Source: an uncultured Lysobacteraceae bacterium (lineage in GTDB: Bacteria; Pseudomonadota; Gammaproteobacteria; Xanthomonadales; Rhodanobacteraceae). Taken from it: 18,938 bases of DNA. The stretch is from NCBI GenBank assembly GCA_946482585.1, contig CAMLSI010000029.1:1-18938 (forward strand), written 5' to 3'. Positions 17,363-18,938 of this stretch are shown one piece after another. The first letter of the stretch is position 1. Every line of letters starts with the position of its first letter. Position numbers and translations under genes: made by a program. The notes beneath the pieces are model-generated. The model saw nothing but the letters and a program-made list of their open reading frames with translations. It was not told the origin of the DNA and did not search any database.

Positions 17363-17770
17363 ATGCACAGCTTCGAGCAGATCCGCTCGCACATCAGCGC
17401 CAAGCATCAGCTGCGCATCAACGATCCGTATCTGATCAGCTTCGATCTGCTGCTGGACAACGGCACCCGGCACCAGGGCATCTACCTGTCGGAGCTCGAT
17501 CATGAAGAGGGCCGCAAGTTCCTGCGCATCTCCACGCCGATCGGCCCGCTGACGGGCATGGATGCGAAGCGCTGCCTGCGGTTCAACTGGGAACAGCGCA
17601 TGGGCTATCTCGCGGTCAGCGATCTCGACGGTTCGCCGTACCTGCAGCTCTGCGAAAACCGTCCCTACGACAACCTCGTCGTCGAGGAAATCGACCTGCT
17701 GATCGCCGAGATGGGTCCGCTCGGCGACCGCATGGAACAAGCCATTTCCGCGGGCGGCGACGCGTTCTGA
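17363..17770 (+). CDS. Small YbjN/CesT-like protein of unknown function
   Basis: Soluble protein of 135 residues; not a family I can name with certainty. Seen: N-terminal helix (SFEQIRSHISAKH), beta strands PYLISFDLLLDNGTRHQGIYLSEL and KFLRISTPIGPL, then LRFNWEQRMGYLAVSDLDG, PYLQLCENRPYDNL, and a long C-terminal helix (VEEIDLLIAEMGPLGDRMEQAI). This order (helix, three-stranded sheet, helix) is that of YbjN and type III secretion chaperone-like proteins, which bind partner proteins. The assignment is from pattern only. The start has GGAGAG 6 nt upstream. It is divergent from the ATL gene and followed by a GC-rich hairpin (17779-17797). No secretion genes are nearby, so a general protein-binding role is as likely as any. 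Confidence 0.8.
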   Translation: MHSFEQIRSHISAKHQLRINDPYLISFDLLLDNGTRHQGIYLSELDHEEGRKFLRISTPIGPLTGMDAKRCLRFNWEQRMGYLAVSDLDGSPYLQLCENRPYDNLVVEEIDLLIAEMGPLGDRMEQAISAGGDAF

Positions 17771-17778
17771 TCCGCTCC

Positions 17779-17797
17779 GGGGCGCCTGCGGCGCCCC
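17779..17797 (+). terminator. GC-rich hairpin after the YbjN/CesT-like gene
   Basis: A perfect 8-bp stem GGGGCGCC/GGCGCCCC (17779-17786 with 17790-17797), loop TGC, starts 8 nt after the stop. No T-tract follows (GCATTGCC), so termination efficiency is doubtful. Confidence 0.45.
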
Positions 17798-17800
17798 GCA

Positions 17801-17830
17801 TTGCCGCATTCCGCACGCGCGGCACAGAAT
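17801..17830 (+). promoter_or_regulatory. Weak candidate promoter for the amidohydrolase gene
   Basis: TTGCCG (17801-17806), 18-nt spacer, CAGAAT (17825-17830, 4 of 6 consensus). It predicts a leader of about 20 nt with GGAG before the ATG. Only a suggestion, because random GC-rich sequence produces similar matches. Confidence 0.3.
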
Positions 17831-17856
17831 CGGGTTCCTTTCCGCGGAGCCCGCCC

Positions 17857-18938
17857 ATGAAAGCTGCCGTCGCCGCCGCGCTGCTCGCGCTGACCGCCGC
17901 CCCGATTCACGCCGCGACACTGGCCCTGGTCGGCGGTACGCTCGTCGACGGGAGCCTGCGCGAGCCGATCGAAGACAGCATCGTCATCGTCGAGGGCGAA
18001 CGCATCGTCAAGGTCGGGCGCAGCGGCGAGGTCGCGATCCCCACCGGCGCCGAGATCGTATCGACCGAAGGCATGACCGTGCTGCCCGGCCTCTGGGACA
18101 TGCACGTGCACCTGATGATCAACGGCCATGCCGACTACGCGCATTGGGACAGGACCTACATCGACCGGCTGCGCGACCCGATCATGCCGGCGTCGGCGAA
18201 GCAGTTGCTGCACGCCGGCGTGACCGGCGCGCGCGATCTCGGCGCGCCGCTCGCGGAATCGATCGCCGTGCGGGACGCGATACGGCGCGGTGAGATCGAA
18301 GGACCGACGCTGTTCGTGTCCGGTCCGTTCATCCAGAAAAAGCCCTATCCGGGCACCGAGGCGTTTCGCTGGGGCGTGGACTCGCCGGCCGATGCGCGCG
18401 CCAAGGTGAAGCGCCTCGCCGACGCCGGCGTCGACGTCATCAAGCTCATCGATCAGGACCAGATGAGCGATGCCGAGGTCGCCGCGGTCATCGACGAGGC
18501 GCACAAGCGCGGCAAGCCCGTCGTCGCGCACGCGCACCGGCCCGAGGAAATCCGCCGCGCGCTCAAGTACGGCGCCGACTGTCTGGAACACACCGGCCTC
18601 GCCGCCGCGCCGCGCTATCCCGACGATGTGATCGAAGCCCTGCGCGAACGCACCGCGAACATGGCCGCCGGCCCGCTGTTCTGGACGCCGACGATCGAGG
18701 GTCTGTACAACTTTCCCCATGTGGTAAAGCACCACGAGCACGTCGACGACACGCGCTGGCACGAAGGACTGCCGTCGGACATCGTCGCCGACATCCGCGA
18801 CTCGCTCGCGCATCCGGAACGCATCTCGTACTTCCAGCAGACGCCGCAGCGCTGGCCGACGCTGGAAACGAAGTTCAACCAGCTGCGCAAGAGCGGCGCG
18901 CTGCTGCTCGTCGGCACCGATTCCGGCATTCCGATGAA
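17857..18938 (+). CDS. Secreted amidohydrolase (imidazolonepropionase/prolidase-like), 3' end cut by window edge
   Basis: Metal-dependent hydrolase of the amidohydrolase superfamily; 360 codons are present and the C-terminus is beyond the window. Seen: signal peptide MKAAVAAALLALTAAPIHA (export to periplasm), a small beta domain with GGTLVDGSLREPIEDSIVIV and TVLPGLWD, then metal ligands in family order: His83 and His85 (DMHVHL), probable carboxylated Lys196 (DVIKLID), His225 or His227 (AHAH), His245 (LEHTG) and Asp355 (GTDSGIP). This is the binuclear subset that includes Xaa-Pro dipeptidase-like and imidazolonepropionase-like enzymes; substrate cannot be read from the sequence. The ATG at 17857 has GGAG 8 nt upstream. 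Probably a separate transcription unit from the small gene before it. Confidence 0.92.
   Translation, partial: MKAAVAAALLALTAAPIHAATLALVGGTLVDGSLREPIEDSIVIVEGERIVKVGRSGEVAIPTGAEIVSTEGMTVLPGLWDMHVHLMINGHADYAHWDRTYIDRLRDPIMPASAKQLLHAGVTGARDLGAPLAESIAVRDAIRRGEIEGPTLFVSGPFIQKKPYPGTEAFRWGVDSPADARAKVKRLADAGVDVIKLIDQDQMSDAEVAAVIDEAHKRGKPVVAHAHRPEEIRRALKYGADCLEHTGLAAAPRYPDDVIEALRERTANMAAGPLFWTPTIEGLYNFPHVVKHHEHVDDTRWHEGLPSDIVADIRDSLAHPERISYFQQTPQRWPTLETKFNQLRKSGALLLVGTDSGIPM

Overview
The window is a GC-rich stretch of a Gram-negative chromosome. It contains an OmpA porin, a Tat-exported protein, an E. coli-type FadH and an E. coli-like yjfI/pspA pair. The gene set suits a gammaproteobacterium, probably Xanthomonadales/Lysobacterales; that placement is inference. 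I see no transposase, integrase, CRISPR array, tRNA or rRNA. High GC content produces many long antisense reading frames, which I treated as shadows.

Layout, left to right. (1) Positions 1-2331, minus strand: an envelope-stress operon, yjfI (DUF2170) - pspA/yjfJ-type - a two-TM potassium channel with an RCK domain. It runs off the left edge. (2) 2611-3797, minus: an OmpA-family porin with a textbook terminator. (3) 3798-4477: a long non-coding spacer holding the upstream region of ompA and, facing right, a promoter candidate and a yybP-ykoY (Mn2+) riboswitch. The riboswitch leads a YjbE/TerC-type membrane protein (4478-5176). (4) 5339-7360, plus: FadH, 2,4-dienoyl-CoA reductase. It is separated by a perfect bidirectional terminator from a minus-strand methylcitrate-cycle operon. 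(5) 10671-7438, minus: prpB - two tandem paralogous single-TM proteins of unknown function - prpC, with tight spacing. (6) 10983-13367, plus: a receptor-type Ser/Thr kinase with a helical-repeat C-terminus. (7) 16567-13395, minus: a DUF1800-DUF1501 exported protein pair. (8) 17285-16788, minus: an alkyltransferase-like (ATL) DNA-damage sensor with a histone-like lysine tail. (9) 17363-17770, plus: a small YbjN/CesT-like protein. (10) 17857 onward, plus: a secreted amidohydrolase cut by the right edge.

How the genes fit together: fadH and prpB/prpC all serve breakdown of fatty acids (unsaturated chains, and the propionyl-CoA left by odd chains), and they converge on one shared terminator. The left operon, OmpA and the Mn-responsive TerC protein are envelope or ion-homeostasis functions. 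The least explained parts are the two cysteine-bearing membrane paralogues inserted between prpB and prpC, and the small chaperone-fold proteins. No complete novel defence or mobile system is visible.
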